Shown: positions 34,925 to 44,822, counted from the first letter of the stretch. The stretch is DNA of 47,287 bases from JASGDC01 sp047608145 (GCA_047608145.1 JASGDC010000036.1:1-47287); one strand, 5' to 3'. Notes: generated by a model from the letters alone, not told the origin. Translations and numbers: made by a program.

Positions 34925-35649
34925 GCGAAAATAAAGGCACTTTAAACATCGTGCAAATTTACCCAAAGCACATGAATATCTACGGTGACTACGGTAATAC
35001 CCTTGCAGTACAACGTCGTGCCGAAGCACATGGTTATAAAGTAAATATTTCTGACTACAATGTCGGCGACACTTTCCCCAAGGATGCTGATATTATCCTT
35101 GGTGGCGGTGGTCAAGACTCAGGTCAGAGCAAGATTTACGAAGATTTACTCTCACATGTTGATGACTTCAAAAATTTAGTTAACAATGACACTCCAATAT
35201 TAGTTATTTGTGGTCTTTACCAACTTTTCGGGAATTATTTCCGCACCAATACTGGCGAAAAACTAGAAGGTATTGGGATTCTTGATGCCGAAACGAATGC
35301 TGATGCAACTCGTCGCATCGGCAATATTGTAGTAAATAGTAAAGAATTTGGTGACATAGTTGGCTACGAAAACCACAGTGGCCAGACTTTCCTAGGCAAG
35401 AATGTAAAACCATTAGGAACTACAAAACCTGGCGAAGGTAATAACGGCGAAGATAAAACTGAAGGTGCAAGGTATAAGAATGTGATTGCCAGCTACCTTC
35501 ATGGTTCAATCTTGCCAAAGAATCCAAAGATTACTGACTTCTTGATTGAAAAAGCTGCTATTAACAAATTCGGGAAATTTGAACCAGCAAAATTAGACGA
35601 TAGCATAGTGGAAAAAGCACGTAAAACTGCGATATCTCGCCCACGTTAA
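34921..35649 (+). CDS. gatD: lipid II isoglutaminyl synthase, GatD glutaminase subunit
   Basis: GatD releases ammonia from glutamine for MurT. The 242-residue CobB/CobQ-like amidotransferase has GGGGQDSGQS for binding, the catalytic cysteine in LVICGLYQLFG (about residues 96-106), GYENHSGQTF, and the active-site histidine in YLHGSILPKNP. Substrate, partner and order match Staphylococcus and actinobacterial murT-gatD. Its stop codon is followed by a 9-C tract and an AT-rich inverted repeat before the convergent helicase gene. Confidence 0.94.
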   Translation: MSENKGTLNIVQIYPKHMNIYGDYGNTLAVQRRAEAHGYKVNISDYNVGDTFPKDADIILGGGGQDSGQSKIYEDLLSHVDDFKNLVNNDTPILVICGLYQLFGNYFRTNTGEKLEGIGILDAETNADATRRIGNIVVNSKEFGDIVGYENHSGQTFLGKNVKPLGTTKPGEGNNGEDKTEGARYKNVIASYLHGSILPKNPKITDFLIEKAAINKFGKFEPAKLDDSIVEKARKTAISRPR

Positions 35650-35650
35650 T

Positions 35651-35659
35651 CCCCCCCCC
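35651..35659. repeat. poly-C tract (9 C)
   Basis: Nine cytosines in a row lie one base after the gatD stop codon, in the 155-base convergent gap to the helD 3' end. With the 13-C run at 7-19 it is the second long C tract in this otherwise AT-rich window. Both are followed by the bases AT. Confidence 0.75.
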
Positions 35660-35683
35660 ATCGCATTTTCTTTGTAAACATAT

Positions 35684-35730
35684 TTTTTCTTAGCAAATAT
35701 GCAACGAAAATACTGTTTTACTAAGAAAAT
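35684..35730. repeat. AT-rich inverted repeat between gatD and helD
   Basis: TTTTCTTAG and CTAAGAAAA form a 9-bp stem around a long 27-base loop in the convergent gap. It could be a weak bidirectional terminator, but no clear U tract follows on either strand. I therefore record it only as an inverted repeat. Confidence 0.4.
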
Positions 35731-35804
35731 ACATCTGAGTTGCTAGACTTACTCTAAATTTGTCAAGGTGCACGCTATTATTCTTCACTATTAGCGAAAT
35801 AGAG

Positions 35805-37961
35805 CTAGAAACCAGCTGGCAATGGTTTGTCATGGATTATCGTAAGTTTTTGACTCGCACGAGTCAACGAAACGTATAAATCCCCTACCTTGCCAGCTGC
35901 AGTAAATAATTCTGAAGGCTCTACTACAATTACTGAATCAAACTCTAGACCTTTAGCTTGTTTTGGAGTTAAAGCGTAATCATAGCCAGTAGTATCCTTG
36001 GCAATTATCACGCTCTGTCCCAGTGAAAATTCTGCTTTATCTTTTACCAATTGTAAATTTGCAGCTTTCACTAAGTCAGAAGTTTGAATATATTCAACTT
36101 CATAGTCACCTTCACGGACTGCTTTTGGTGTTTTTGTTTCAAAACCAGCAGCCTTAGCAACTTTATTAGCTACATCCATAATCCTTGCTGGAGTACGGTA
36201 GTTGATACTTAACTCTTCTAGCTGATAGCGGTCATCGACAAATGGTTTTAATACTTCATCCCAAGAATGAGTTCCCACAGCTGAACTAGTTTGAGCCACA
36301 TCGCCTAAGATAGTCATTGATTTTGATGGGCAGCGCGAAAATACCAAATGCCATTGCATCGGTGAAAGTTCTTGCGCTTCATCAATGACTACATGTTTAA
36401 AAGTCCAGTCACGGTCCTGAATCACTGCATCACTGGCGACAGCACGTTCTTCCAATGAGAATTGATCAGCGACCTGCTCTGGTGATAATTGTGGAAAATG
36501 CTCATCTAAATGGCTATTTTCTAGAGCCATACGTGCATTTTCTAAATCTTTTTCTCGCTGTTGTTTAGCTCGTAGTTGTTGCTGTTCATTGCCAGGCATA
36601 TCTCCTAATAAATCATGTAATTCAGCTAGTATTGGAATATCTGATTGAGTAAAACTTGCAGTCTTTACCCGCAATAACGAACGAGCTTCAGCTTCGGTAA
36701 ACAAACCTTGGCAAGCATTAAATACTCGTGCTTCATTTGCAAAGAATTGTTGTAGAAGTTTATCTGGTGTCAATGGCAACCACGATAAGTTAATTGCCAT
36801 TCGAACTTCACGACTGCTACGAATGTCATCAAGTAAAATCTTTTCTGTTTCCTCATTAATTTTCATACCTTTTTTGGCTTCAGCTTTAATATGCTGTTTC
36901 AGCAAAATATTCATTAAACTCTGTGCATATTCAGCCCAAACTTCATTGTGAGGTTTTTTTGAAATTCGAACTCGATTTTGTGCCTGTTGGAAATCCTTAC
37001 GAGTTAGCTGCACCATATTACCGCCAACATCAAAAAATTTATCTGCCGCTGGAACTGTCTCTCGTTGCGTCACTGCTCGCTTCATAACTTCAAGCATTTT
37101 CAAAGAGCCCTTAGTTTTTGCAGCTTTTTCACTTGGTTCTTCAATTAAGATGCCTGGAGCTGGATATAGCTGGTCAACAGTCCCCATTACTACACCAGTT
37201 TCCCCCAAAGACGGCAAGACATTTTCGATATAAGTTAAAAACATCGAAGAAGGCCCCAAAATTAACATCCCGTTGTTTGCGATATTTTCCCGTTGGTTAT
37301 AAAGCAAATAAGCTGCACGATGTAACGCAATTGCAGTCTTGCCGGTACCTGGCGCACCTTGAACGACCAAGGTCTTACGATGATCAGAACGAATAATTTG
37401 ATCTTGCTCCGCGTGAATAGTAGCGACAATATCACCCATAGTTCCCGTTTTAGGAGCTGTAATAGCAGCAAGTAAAGCCGTATCAGAGCTAGATACTTCC
37501 CCAGGTTTTAACAATGAAGTATCCAAAACCTCATCTTCAAGAGCAGTAATTTCTTGATCTTTTGTCATAATATGACGGCGTTTAGCTACATTCATTCGAT
37601 CTAATGCAGTAGCTTGATAAAAAGCACCAGCCTCTGGTGCACGCCAGTCTAACAAGATAGGATTGCTATCGTCATCACTCATTCCAATTCGACCAATGTA
37701 GTGCCGTTTTCCAGAGTCAAGAATTAACTTACCAAACATTAACTTTTCATCAACATGAGAAAGTTGAGCAATACGATCTTCATAAAAAGCAGCAAAAGCA
37801 TCACGTTCACCAACAGTTTGCGGCGTGCCATGTCCACCAGCTTTACGAACAGTCTTTAGCTTAATATCTGCATCAGATTTCAATTCTTCAAGACGACCAT
37901 AAAGAAAATCTAGATATTCTTGTTCTTTAATAATTTCAGCTTGTTGGGTGTTATCATTCAT
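35805..37961 (-). CDS. helD: HelD/HelR-type UvrD-like RNA-polymerase-associated helicase
   Basis: This 718-residue SF1 protein resembles the HelD family, which dislodges stalled or rifampicin-bound RNA polymerase. It has an N-terminal coiled-coil arm (about 1-90), the family-specific PILLDWRAPEAGAFYQA strand, Walker A GAPGTGKTAIALHRAAY, DEAQELSPMQWHLV as Walker B, and C-terminal motifs YRTPARIMDVA and LYVSLTRASQKL. I set the start at the ATG at 37961, six bases after AAGGAAG; an ATG at 37988 adds nine residues without a ribosome site. Actinobacterial HelR contributes to rifamycin tolerance, so that role is possible here. Confidence 0.88.
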   Translation of the reverse strand: MNDNTQQAEIIKEQEYLDFLYGRLEELKSDADIKLKTVRKAGGHGTPQTVGERDAFAAFYEDRIAQLSHVDEKLMFGKLILDSGKRHYIGRIGMSDDDSNPILLDWRAPEAGAFYQATALDRMNVAKRRHIMTKDQEITALEDEVLDTSLLKPGEVSSSDTALLAAITAPKTGTMGDIVATIHAEQDQIIRSDHRKTLVVQGAPGTGKTAIALHRAAYLLYNQRENIANNGMLILGPSSMFLTYIENVLPSLGETGVVMGTVDQLYPAPGILIEEPSEKAAKTKGSLKMLEVMKRAVTQRETVPAADKFFDVGGNMVQLTRKDFQQAQNRVRISKKPHNEVWAEYAQSLMNILLKQHIKAEAKKGMKINEETEKILLDDIRSSREVRMAINLSWLPLTPDKLLQQFFANEARVFNACQGLFTEAEARSLLRVKTASFTQSDIPILAELHDLLGDMPGNEQQQLRAKQQREKDLENARMALENSHLDEHFPQLSPEQVADQFSLEERAVASDAVIQDRDWTFKHVVIDEAQELSPMQWHLVFSRCPSKSMTILGDVAQTSSAVGTHSWDEVLKPFVDDRYQLEELSINYRTPARIMDVANKVAKAAGFETKTPKAVREGDYEVEYIQTSDLVKAANLQLVKDKAEFSLGQSVIIAKDTTGYDYALTPKQAKGLEFDSVIVVEPSELFTAAGKVGDLYVSLTRASQKLTIIHDKPLPAGF

Positions 37962-38033
37962 AAACTTCCTTAAAAACAGTGCCATCAATTTTAACTCTTT
38001 GTAGTCATAGTTATCAAGATGTCGTAAACTTTA

Positions 38034-39170
38034 ATGATAATGAATATTCAAATAGTTGGATCAGCATTAATGCTGATCGTTTTACTATCAGTCATGTTAT
38101 ATGTGCCTTGGCGGGTAGTTATTAAAAATGCGCAATTACCTAAAAAGACTGAAAAAATCCTTAAATACACTGGAATTGTAATGGTGTTGCTGATGTTTCC
38201 AGCAATGGGACTCGGTCATGGTAAACACATAGACCCATTACGACTTTATGGCGATAGTATGTTTGGTATTATTTGGGTCGCTTTTGTTTGGGCTAGTATT
38301 GTGAGTTTCTTTGGTTTTGTTATCCAGCGAATTACCAAGAAAAAATCTCCAAAAATTGTCTCCAGCACTGCACTTTTCACAATAATTGCCATGCTTGGCT
38401 ACGGTTTTTATGGTGCTAATAAACAGCCAGCTATGAATTATGAAACTATAAAAATGAGTAAGTTAAATCCACAACTCAATGGCACTAAAGTTGCACTAAT
38501 CTCTGATTCACATTTTGGCCCGATAAACCAAGAAAAGTGGATGAGTAAAGTAGTAGATCGTATTAATGCACAAAAACCTGATGTGGTAATTTTTGCTGGT
38601 GATATTGCAGATGGTACTGCGCAACAGCGCAGAGGTGAAGCTAGTGAACTTAAAAATATTAAAGCTCCTTATAGAGTTTATGTAACTGGCAACCATGAAT
38701 ATATTGAAGGTGTTAAAGACTGGGAAAATACCATTCAATCACTAGGTTGGAATGTCTTGCGCAATAAGAATATTGAAGTTGAAAAGAATGGTGGCAAGCT
38801 TACTGTTGCTGGTGTTGATGATGCTAGTGCAGTTCGTTACGATATTCCAGGTGAAGCGCCAAACTTTGATGCAGCAATGGCTGGCGTTGATAAAGGCAAT
38901 CCAGTAATTATGGTCGCTCACCAACCAAAACAAGTTGAAGGCTCAAAAGCTCATCAAGTTGATTTACAAGTTTCTGGGCACACTCATGGGGGTCAGATTT
39001 GGCCATTTGAATATTTAATTCCTCTAGATCAACCAGTAGTTGAAGGTCTAAAACAGATGGACAATACTACACAGTTATTTGTAACGCGTGGTATTGGCAG
39101 CTGGGGACCACCACTTAGAATATTCGCCCCTAGCGAAATAAATATCTTACAACTATCAAATCAAGGATAA
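38034..39170 (+). CDS. membrane-anchored metallophosphoesterase (YkuE-like)
   Basis: The 378-residue protein has four N-terminal transmembrane helices (about 5-27, 45-60, 75-100, 110-130) and a calcineurin-like phosphoesterase domain (about 150-375). Metal motifs are complete: ISDSHFGP, FAGDIADG, TGNHEYIEG, VAHQPKQ and SGHTHGGQIWP. The catalytic domain would face the cell exterior or cytoplasm depending on topology. Family members remove phosphates or act on lipid or nucleotide diesters, but the substrate here is unknown. Two ATGs (38034 and 38040) lack a clear ribosome site. The TPR gene follows after seven bases, so they may form an operon. Confidence 0.85.
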   Translation: MIMNIQIVGSALMLIVLLSVMLYVPWRVVIKNAQLPKKTEKILKYTGIVMVLLMFPAMGLGHGKHIDPLRLYGDSMFGIIWVAFVWASIVSFFGFVIQRITKKKSPKIVSSTALFTIIAMLGYGFYGANKQPAMNYETIKMSKLNPQLNGTKVALISDSHFGPINQEKWMSKVVDRINAQKPDVVIFAGDIADGTAQQRRGEASELKNIKAPYRVYVTGNHEYIEGVKDWENTIQSLGWNVLRNKNIEVEKNGGKLTVAGVDDASAVRYDIPGEAPNFDAAMAGVDKGNPVIMVAHQPKQVEGSKAHQVDLQVSGHTHGGQIWPFEYLIPLDQPVVEGLKQMDNTTQLFVTRGIGSWGPPLRIFAPSEINILQLSNQG

Positions 39171-39177
39171 TGAAGTT

Positions 39178-40419
39178 ATGAGCAACGATGATATTATTGC
39201 ACAACGCTCCAAGCGGATTGCAGAGCTTCTTCCCGAAAAAACTAATGCCAGTATCTGGCAAGAGATTAAGCGACTACATGTGCAAAATATGCTCGATTAT
39301 GTAGAAACACACCAAAATTTTGATGCTGCATTACATGAATATTCACTTTGGCAAGACCAGCTTCCCATAGGTCTAGATTTACCTAATAGTCCTGATGATG
39401 AAGATATTAATGGCGCCCTATTTGCCTGCGGCGCTTATGTTCAGTTAGGACTTTATGACCCAGAACACTATGGTAAAGCTGTAGAATTAGCCAGCGACAT
39501 GATTAAAGCCACCGGACAGCAGATTAACGTTTCTTCGATGTTTCATATGATGCGTGGCGATGCTTACCAGTGGCAGCGTAAGTATGAACTTGCTTATGAA
39601 GATTATCGACAGGCATTAAACTTTAACGACATTCTGTTAGAAAAATATTCAGAAGGCATTGAGCTAACCATGCTGCAATTAAGTAATGCAGCACTACATC
39701 GTAGACTCTTTGATAATTTTGTATTGCAAAATGAATACACTCAAGCAGAGTTGATTATTAAAGACTTTGAAAAACGTCTTGTAGATAATGAACAACGAAA
39801 TTTAGTCGCTCACATGTATTTAGACTTAGCACATGACTACCATCGATTAGCTCATGAAAACCATGAAGAAGACCATCTAGAACCAAGTTTTTCACTTTTA
39901 AATCATGCATTGGCACTATTTAGTGAAAATAATGACGATGGTAAATGTGCATTGATACATCAGCATATTGGTAGCATCATGATGTGCGCAGGCGAGCATG
40001 AAAAAGGTAAAAAATATTTTCGTAATGCACTAGCACTGCATGAATTAGCCAAAGATGAGCATTGGGGATCTACTACAATGTGCTTAGCTATTGCTTATCA
40101 AGATGAAGGCGACACTGGTGAGTTTGAAAAACTAATGTCACTTGCCGAAAAACGTTTTGCAGATTACAGCACTCACGATATGAATGCTGAATTTTTGCAT
40201 GAAAAAGCTGCTTACCATTGGTTTAATGACAATTTAGAAAAAGCTAAAGAGTACTATAACCGCAGCCAAGACATTTACGATATGTTAATCAATCCACTGG
40301 AAATTAGCTCAAGGCCACATGCTGAAACTTGTGATTACTGCGATAGTTCACCAGAACTAGTGGAGTTCTTTAACGAGATTCAATTAGAACGTTTAGACTT
40401 TAATGATTTTAAAATCTAA
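39178..40419 (+). CDS. TPR-repeat protein with C-terminal CxxC, unknown function
   Basis: The 413-residue protein is helical and repetitive, with tetratricopeptide-like units: YQWQRKYELAYEDYRQALNF, CAGEHEKGKKYFRNALALHE, and YHWFNDNLEKAKEYYNRSQD. It has no signal peptide or membrane segment. Near the C-terminus CDYCDSS could bind a metal. TPR arrays normally bind partner proteins, and no partner is evident. It probably shares a transcript with the metallophosphoesterase. I recognise no named family. Confidence 0.75.
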   Translation: MSNDDIIAQRSKRIAELLPEKTNASIWQEIKRLHVQNMLDYVETHQNFDAALHEYSLWQDQLPIGLDLPNSPDDEDINGALFACGAYVQLGLYDPEHYGKAVELASDMIKATGQQINVSSMFHMMRGDAYQWQRKYELAYEDYRQALNFNDILLEKYSEGIELTMLQLSNAALHRRLFDNFVLQNEYTQAELIIKDFEKRLVDNEQRNLVAHMYLDLAHDYHRLAHENHEEDHLEPSFSLLNHALALFSENNDDGKCALIHQHIGSIMMCAGEHEKGKKYFRNALALHELAKDEHWGSTTMCLAIAYQDEGDTGEFEKLMSLAEKRFADYSTHDMNAEFLHEKAAYHWFNDNLEKAKEYYNRSQDIYDMLINPLEISSRPHAETCDYCDSSPELVEFFNEIQLERLDFNDFKI

Positions 40420-40424
40420 GTAGA

Positions 40425-41492
40425 CTACGAAACTTTAACTTCAGTAGCCTTAATTCTGGCAGTAACTGCGAAGGCTGCGAAAATTAAAAATGCTACGACT
40501 AATAATATTGCAGTCTTAAGCCCATAATGCTGACCAAGGAAACCAAGGGCAGGTGGCCCCACTAGAAATGCAATATAACCACCCGTAGCAACTGCACTAA
40601 CTCGTTGTTCAGGACGATCTTTACTATCCCCAGCTATCGAAATTGCAACCGGGAATCCTAAAGATAAAGACGCACCTAATCCCCAAAATGCTACACCTAG
40701 AATAATTAAAACTGATTGCGTTGTTAATGCGACTAATAAAACACCAATAGCAGCAGTAATAATACTGCCGAAAAGTACTCCTTGCTTTCCAAATCTGTTA
40801 ATTAAAGGCTGTCCGGTAAACCTACCAATCGTCATAACAGCTGTGAAGGCTGCAAATACTGCAGAGCTTTGTGCAGCACTGTAATTAAGTCCATCTACTA
40901 CTAATAACGGTAACCAGTCATTGCGGCTCCCTCAGTAAAGGCAAGGGCTAGTAAGACCACACCAAGTAGCAGTAAACTCTTATCTCGCCAAACACTTTTA
41001 TCATTAGTGACCTCTATGGCTTCGGTTTCAACAGCAGTATCCTTTGACTTTTGAATCGGCAAGCCTAAGTAAGCCCAAATACTTATCAATCCCATCGCAA
41101 CTGCACCAATTGTTAAATGCCAGGCTACTGGGAAATTAATTGCAGTTAAGCCAATTCCAACAATAGCACCAACTAACGACCCCAAACTAAAACAACCATG
41201 TAATACTGGCAACACTGATACCTGTTACCGCATTTCCAATTGCCATGAAAAAGGCACCAACTCCAATAATTGGACGAGTGCCAAAACAGCGAACCAAATG
41301 TCCGGAACTAGTAATACCCAGCATCGAACCACCTGAAAATCCTAGTAACACCACTCCCATTATTGCTGTCGAAGCATGGATAGAATCCCGAATAGCTGGA
41401 GTGCGGGTAATCCAAGACGCCATGCCAAAACCGACAGAAAACATGAAAATAAATAGCGATAACCGCCAACGACGAACTTCAGATAGCTGCAT
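40425..41492 (-). pseudogene. MFS transporter (YbjJ-like), broken by an internal deletion and a frameshift
   Basis: The coding remains are in three frames. The first piece (41492-about 41220) has transmembrane helices 1-3 and the WITRTPAIRD loop. The second (about 41220-40901) starts LPVLHGCFSLGSLVGA and ends in AFTEGAAMTGYRY. The third (40900-40425) has helices 7-12. Between pieces one and two about 40 family residues (helix 4 region) are missing. Between two and three a single A lost from GCAA[A]TGAC at about 40921 would restore the family motif EGAANDWLPLL and rejoin the frames. The gene is non-functional in this strain unless sequencing error explains the frameshift. Confidence 0.85.
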
Positions 41493-41499
41493 ATAAACC

Positions 41500-42621
41500 T
41501 TAGCGTGGTAGCCCTCTTACATGTTGTGCTGGCCAAATTTCCAGCTGTTCTTTACTGCTCAAACCCAGTTCTCTAGCTGCATGCTTAAACCAACTAGGAT
41601 TATTTAAAGCAGCCCGTCCAATAAATACCGCATCAGCTCTACCAGATGCGATAATATCTTCAGCTTGAGCAGCTTTGGTAATTCTACCAACAGCAGCGGT
41701 AGGGATATCAGCACCTGTTTTAGCTACTGTAGCAAAAGGGATTTGATAATCGTCAACATTCGGTATCTTAGCTTCAGCAACTAAGCCACCTGAAGACATA
41801 TCAACAAAATCAGCACCTGCTGCTTTTGCTAGCTTAGCGTATTCTACAATCAGCTTTTCATCAATACCGCCTGGTGTCCAGTCGGTACCTGAGAATCGTA
41901 CAAAAATTGGATAGCCTTTTGGAACAACCTTACGAACTTCAATTAAAATCTCTGTTAGGATTCGTGCACGCCCTTCAATATCACTACCCCATTTATCATC
42001 ACGAGTATTGCTTAGCGGGCTTAAAAACTCATGAATTAAATAACCATGTGCCGCATGAATTTCAATTACATCAAAACCTGCCACTAAAGCTCGTTTTGAG
42101 GCTTCGACAAACTCTGAAATAATCTGCTTAATTTCAGATTCGTTCAAAGCTTTTGGCGCAACTAGGCCAGTAAATGCCTCATTAGTAGGGCCAAAAGTCT
42201 GCCAGCCACCATCAGTTTCTGGAATTGAACCTGACTTATCATTATCAAATTCACGATAAGTGGAAGCTTTACGTCCTGCATGTGCTATTTGAATTCCCAT
42301 TTTTACTCGGCCTAAAGGACCACCGTCTGATTTCACACTATGAACTGCTGCAACTACTTTTTGCCAAGCTTCAGCTTGTTCGTTAGTCCAGATTCCAGTA
42401 TCATTCGGACTGATGCGACCTTCAGGACTAACTCCAGTAGCTTCTGCAATAATCAATGCTGCACCGCCAAGAGCTAATGTGCCATAGTGCATTATATGAA
42501 ACTCATTCACTACCCCGGCTTTTTCTGTATCACAAGAATACATACACATTGGTGGCACCCAAGCACGGTGTTTAAATTCCACATTTCCCACTGTTATTGA
42601 GCTAAATAATTTAGAAGTCAT
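41500..42621 (-). CDS. NADH:flavin oxidoreductase (old yellow enzyme family)
   Basis: The 373-residue TIM-barrel flavoprotein is of the YqjM-like class: VPPMCMYSCD near the start with a flavin-contacting Cys, QIAHAGRKAS, the catalytic histidines in EIHAAHGYLIHEFLSP, NTRDDKWGSD, and the C-terminal SGRADAVFIGRAALNNP. Such enzymes reduce electrophilic alkenes, nitro compounds or xenobiotics with NAD(P)H. I choose the ATG at 42621, where MTSKLFSSITVGN matches the family. A start at 42669 would add 16 residues. It lies just upstream of the broken MFS gene on the same strand. Confidence 0.9.
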   Translation of the reverse strand: MTSKLFSSITVGNVEFKHRAWVPPMCMYSCDTEKAGVVNEFHIMHYGTLALGGAALIIAEATGVSPEGRISPNDTGIWTNEQAEAWQKVVAAVHSVKSDGGPLGRVKMGIQIAHAGRKASTYREFDNDKSGSIPETDGGWQTFGPTNEAFTGLVAPKALNESEIKQIISEFVEASKRALVAGFDVIEIHAAHGYLIHEFLSPLSNTRDDKWGSDIEGRARILTEILIEVRKVVPKGYPIFVRFSGTDWTPGGIDEKLIVEYAKLAKAAGADFVDMSSGGLVAEAKIPNVDDYQIPFATVAKTGADIPTAAVGRITKAAQAEDIIASGRADAVFIGRAALNNPSWFKHAARELGLSSKEQLEIWPAQHVRGLPR

Positions 42622-42777
42622 AATCTTCACTTTCAGTTCATTAAAATCTGCTATCGACTTATAACACATAAACTTAGTTTTTTATTCACAGATTGAACAC
42701 GTTTAATTGGAACACTATTTATCGTAGAATAACAATAGATTTAAGTTGTAATTTACGAAAGACTAACCAACACAATT

Positions 42778-44517
42778 ATGGAACAACATCAAGCATTAGA
42801 TTTCAAACTGCCTTATGGTAATCATGATGTCCATATTGCTGGTTTAGATCACCGTAAAGAACAACTAACCGTTGCTTTGGCTGGTGTTTCCCCTATCGAA
42901 GAACGCCCTGGCCGCACTGGTGGTAAAGCAAGAAAATATCATATTTTTGTGGAATATCGACCTGAACCCGGCAATGCTTACGATAAGCAAGCTGTGGCAG
43001 TCTATCTAAATAGTATTAAAATCGGATACATTCCTAGGAATGAAAATCGCAAATCTTTTGAGGTTATCAAACGCATTATTCTTTCTGAATATCGGCCAAT
43101 TGGTTACGCTTCAATTTCCACTGATACTAACTCCAGAAACCAAATAGCTTGGGTATCAGGAACTCTGCACTATAGTCCAGATATGTATTTGGGCTTGCCA
43201 GAACATCGTTTACCAGATGAAGACTATCTAACCTTACCCACTGGTCGAGAACTCAAACTTATTACTACCGATGATTATCGAAACACCATCGAACGCTTCG
43301 TCATTAACCCAAACTTAACCAATGTGTTAGTGACACTAGAAGTTACCCAGGATCGTTTAAAAGATTTCATCGAAGTTTCTATTGCAGACGTACCAGTAGG
43401 TCAACTTTTCCAAGGTACAACCTCAAAGTTTTTAGACTTTATCAAAGAAATAAACTTAAAAGGCAAACGAGTAACTGCCCAAGGCACTATCGTCACTAAA
43501 GATGGTAAACCAGAGTTAACTGTTAATATTGCTAAACTTCGTGACATTCCAGAGGATTTTGTCAATAATCCTGCAACCGTATACCCAGTAGTTTTAACTA
43601 AAGCCGAGGCCACAAGGCAAGACTTACCCCAGCAATACTACGACTGGACCGAAGACATCATCTTTGATTATGGTGATGAAAAAGAAGAAGAACTTGAAGA
43701 TGAAATCCGTAATCTACAAGTAGAGCTATATTACTCAGAAACCCTAGGCGAAACACTAGAACTAACTACAGAATTTGAAAACTTAGAAATTTCACCGCTT
43801 CCCGATATTCGTAATCCAAAAACTTTTGAAGCTGCTAAAGACTTCTTAGATGAGTTGCACGATAAACTCGAGCAAAACGTCAGCAAAAAAGAACCAAAAG
43901 ATAAAGCAAAGAATTCAAGTAGTAAAACTAACGAAAAGGGTTCTGCCAAAAATATTGAAACCAACAATGCTTTATCCGAACAAATCGCAGAACTTGAAGA
44001 CAAAGCAGAAACTTGTAAAACTGCTGCAGAGCTTTCCAAAGTGGTCCAAGGCTTCGAAAAAATCACAGATCAAGACGACAAAACCACAAAGTCTGATGAA
44101 GCTGAAGCAAGTTTTATCAGAGCAGTAAAAGCACAGCTTGATGTCATTAACAAAAAATACCGTTACGAAGATGCCTTCAAAGGGATTGTCTTAGATACTC
44201 CACCTAACCAAGCCAGTACTACTAATGGTAATAACAACGTAAATAAGCCAAGAACGAACACCAAAACACCACAAACTATCCAAACCGATCCAAGTAATCC
44301 ATTTGCAAAACTAGAAGGAACTTTCAAAAAAATACCAAGAATTGCAATTGAAGTAATGCGTGCAATACTACTAGTATTAGCAATCGTAGCAACTTATCTC
44401 ACTGCACGAGATGACAGTCCACTTCTCTACTTATGTGTAGTCATCTTGGCTGTAATTATCGTAAGCTACGGTGCCGATGTGATGAAGTATTGGACGATGC
44501 GGAAGAGTAAACAGTAA
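42778..44517 (+). CDS. HIRAN-like domain protein with two C-terminal membrane helices
   Basis: The 579-residue protein starts with a HIRAN-like domain (about residues 14-105): VHIAGLDHR, EYRPEPGNAYDKQAVAVY and KIGYIPRNENRKS match the strand pattern of HIRAN, which binds free 3' DNA ends in SNF2-type helicases. A second beta-rich domain follows (about 150-275), then an acidic coiled linker (about 290-480) with a basic/low-complexity stretch, and two transmembrane helices (about 520-570). No helicase motor is present. It is the gene closest to the candidate tracrRNA and CRISPR array. Function is unknown, and a membrane-tethered DNA-end or cargo-binding role is a guess. Confidence 0.6.
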   Translation: MEQHQALDFKLPYGNHDVHIAGLDHRKEQLTVALAGVSPIEERPGRTGGKARKYHIFVEYRPEPGNAYDKQAVAVYLNSIKIGYIPRNENRKSFEVIKRIILSEYRPIGYASISTDTNSRNQIAWVSGTLHYSPDMYLGLPEHRLPDEDYLTLPTGRELKLITTDDYRNTIERFVINPNLTNVLVTLEVTQDRLKDFIEVSIADVPVGQLFQGTTSKFLDFIKEINLKGKRVTAQGTIVTKDGKPELTVNIAKLRDIPEDFVNNPATVYPVVLTKAEATRQDLPQQYYDWTEDIIFDYGDEKEEELEDEIRNLQVELYYSETLGETLELTTEFENLEISPLPDIRNPKTFEAAKDFLDELHDKLEQNVSKKEPKDKAKNSSSKTNEKGSAKNIETNNALSEQIAELEDKAETCKTAAELSKVVQGFEKITDQDDKTTKSDEAEASFIRAVKAQLDVINKKYRYEDAFKGIVLDTPPNQASTTNGNNNVNKPRTNTKTPQTIQTDPSNPFAKLEGTFKKIPRIAIEVMRAILLVLAIVATYLTARDDSPLLYLCVVILAVIIVSYGADVMKYWTMRKSKQ

Positions 44518-44822
44518 TTATATTTGTTCAGCATTAAATTCTTCATAACTCTTTGGAAGCATAATACCTTCTTTGAAAATTGGATTTTCTCCTAGAATTG
44601 GCATAATTTTATTTTCTAACCACTTATCTTCAATAATTCAACTTTGCATAACACCTGCAAATATTCTGTAGTTAACTGATAGTTAGGCTCATAAATATTC
44701 TGAATCCTAGTAAAGTCTTTTTTATTAACAAAATTATTATTACTGTTCTGAGGCGTCTGTTGCCCAATACCTGAAATAACCAGAAAAACGATAATAATTA
44801 GTAGTAGATAAGAAGTATTCAC
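44518..44822 (-). pseudogene. small secreted or membrane protein, probably frameshifted
   Basis: From 44822 the minus strand encodes a start (MNTSYLLLIIIVFLVISGIG) that looks like a signal peptide or membrane anchor, then about 45 polar residues, ending at 44616. Downstream another frame runs open with EDKWLENKIMPILGENPIF and ends in a TAA at 44518-44520. The two pieces are best joined by a frameshift near 44630, so I read this as a broken small gene. The family is not recognised and the join is inference. Confidence 0.4.
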
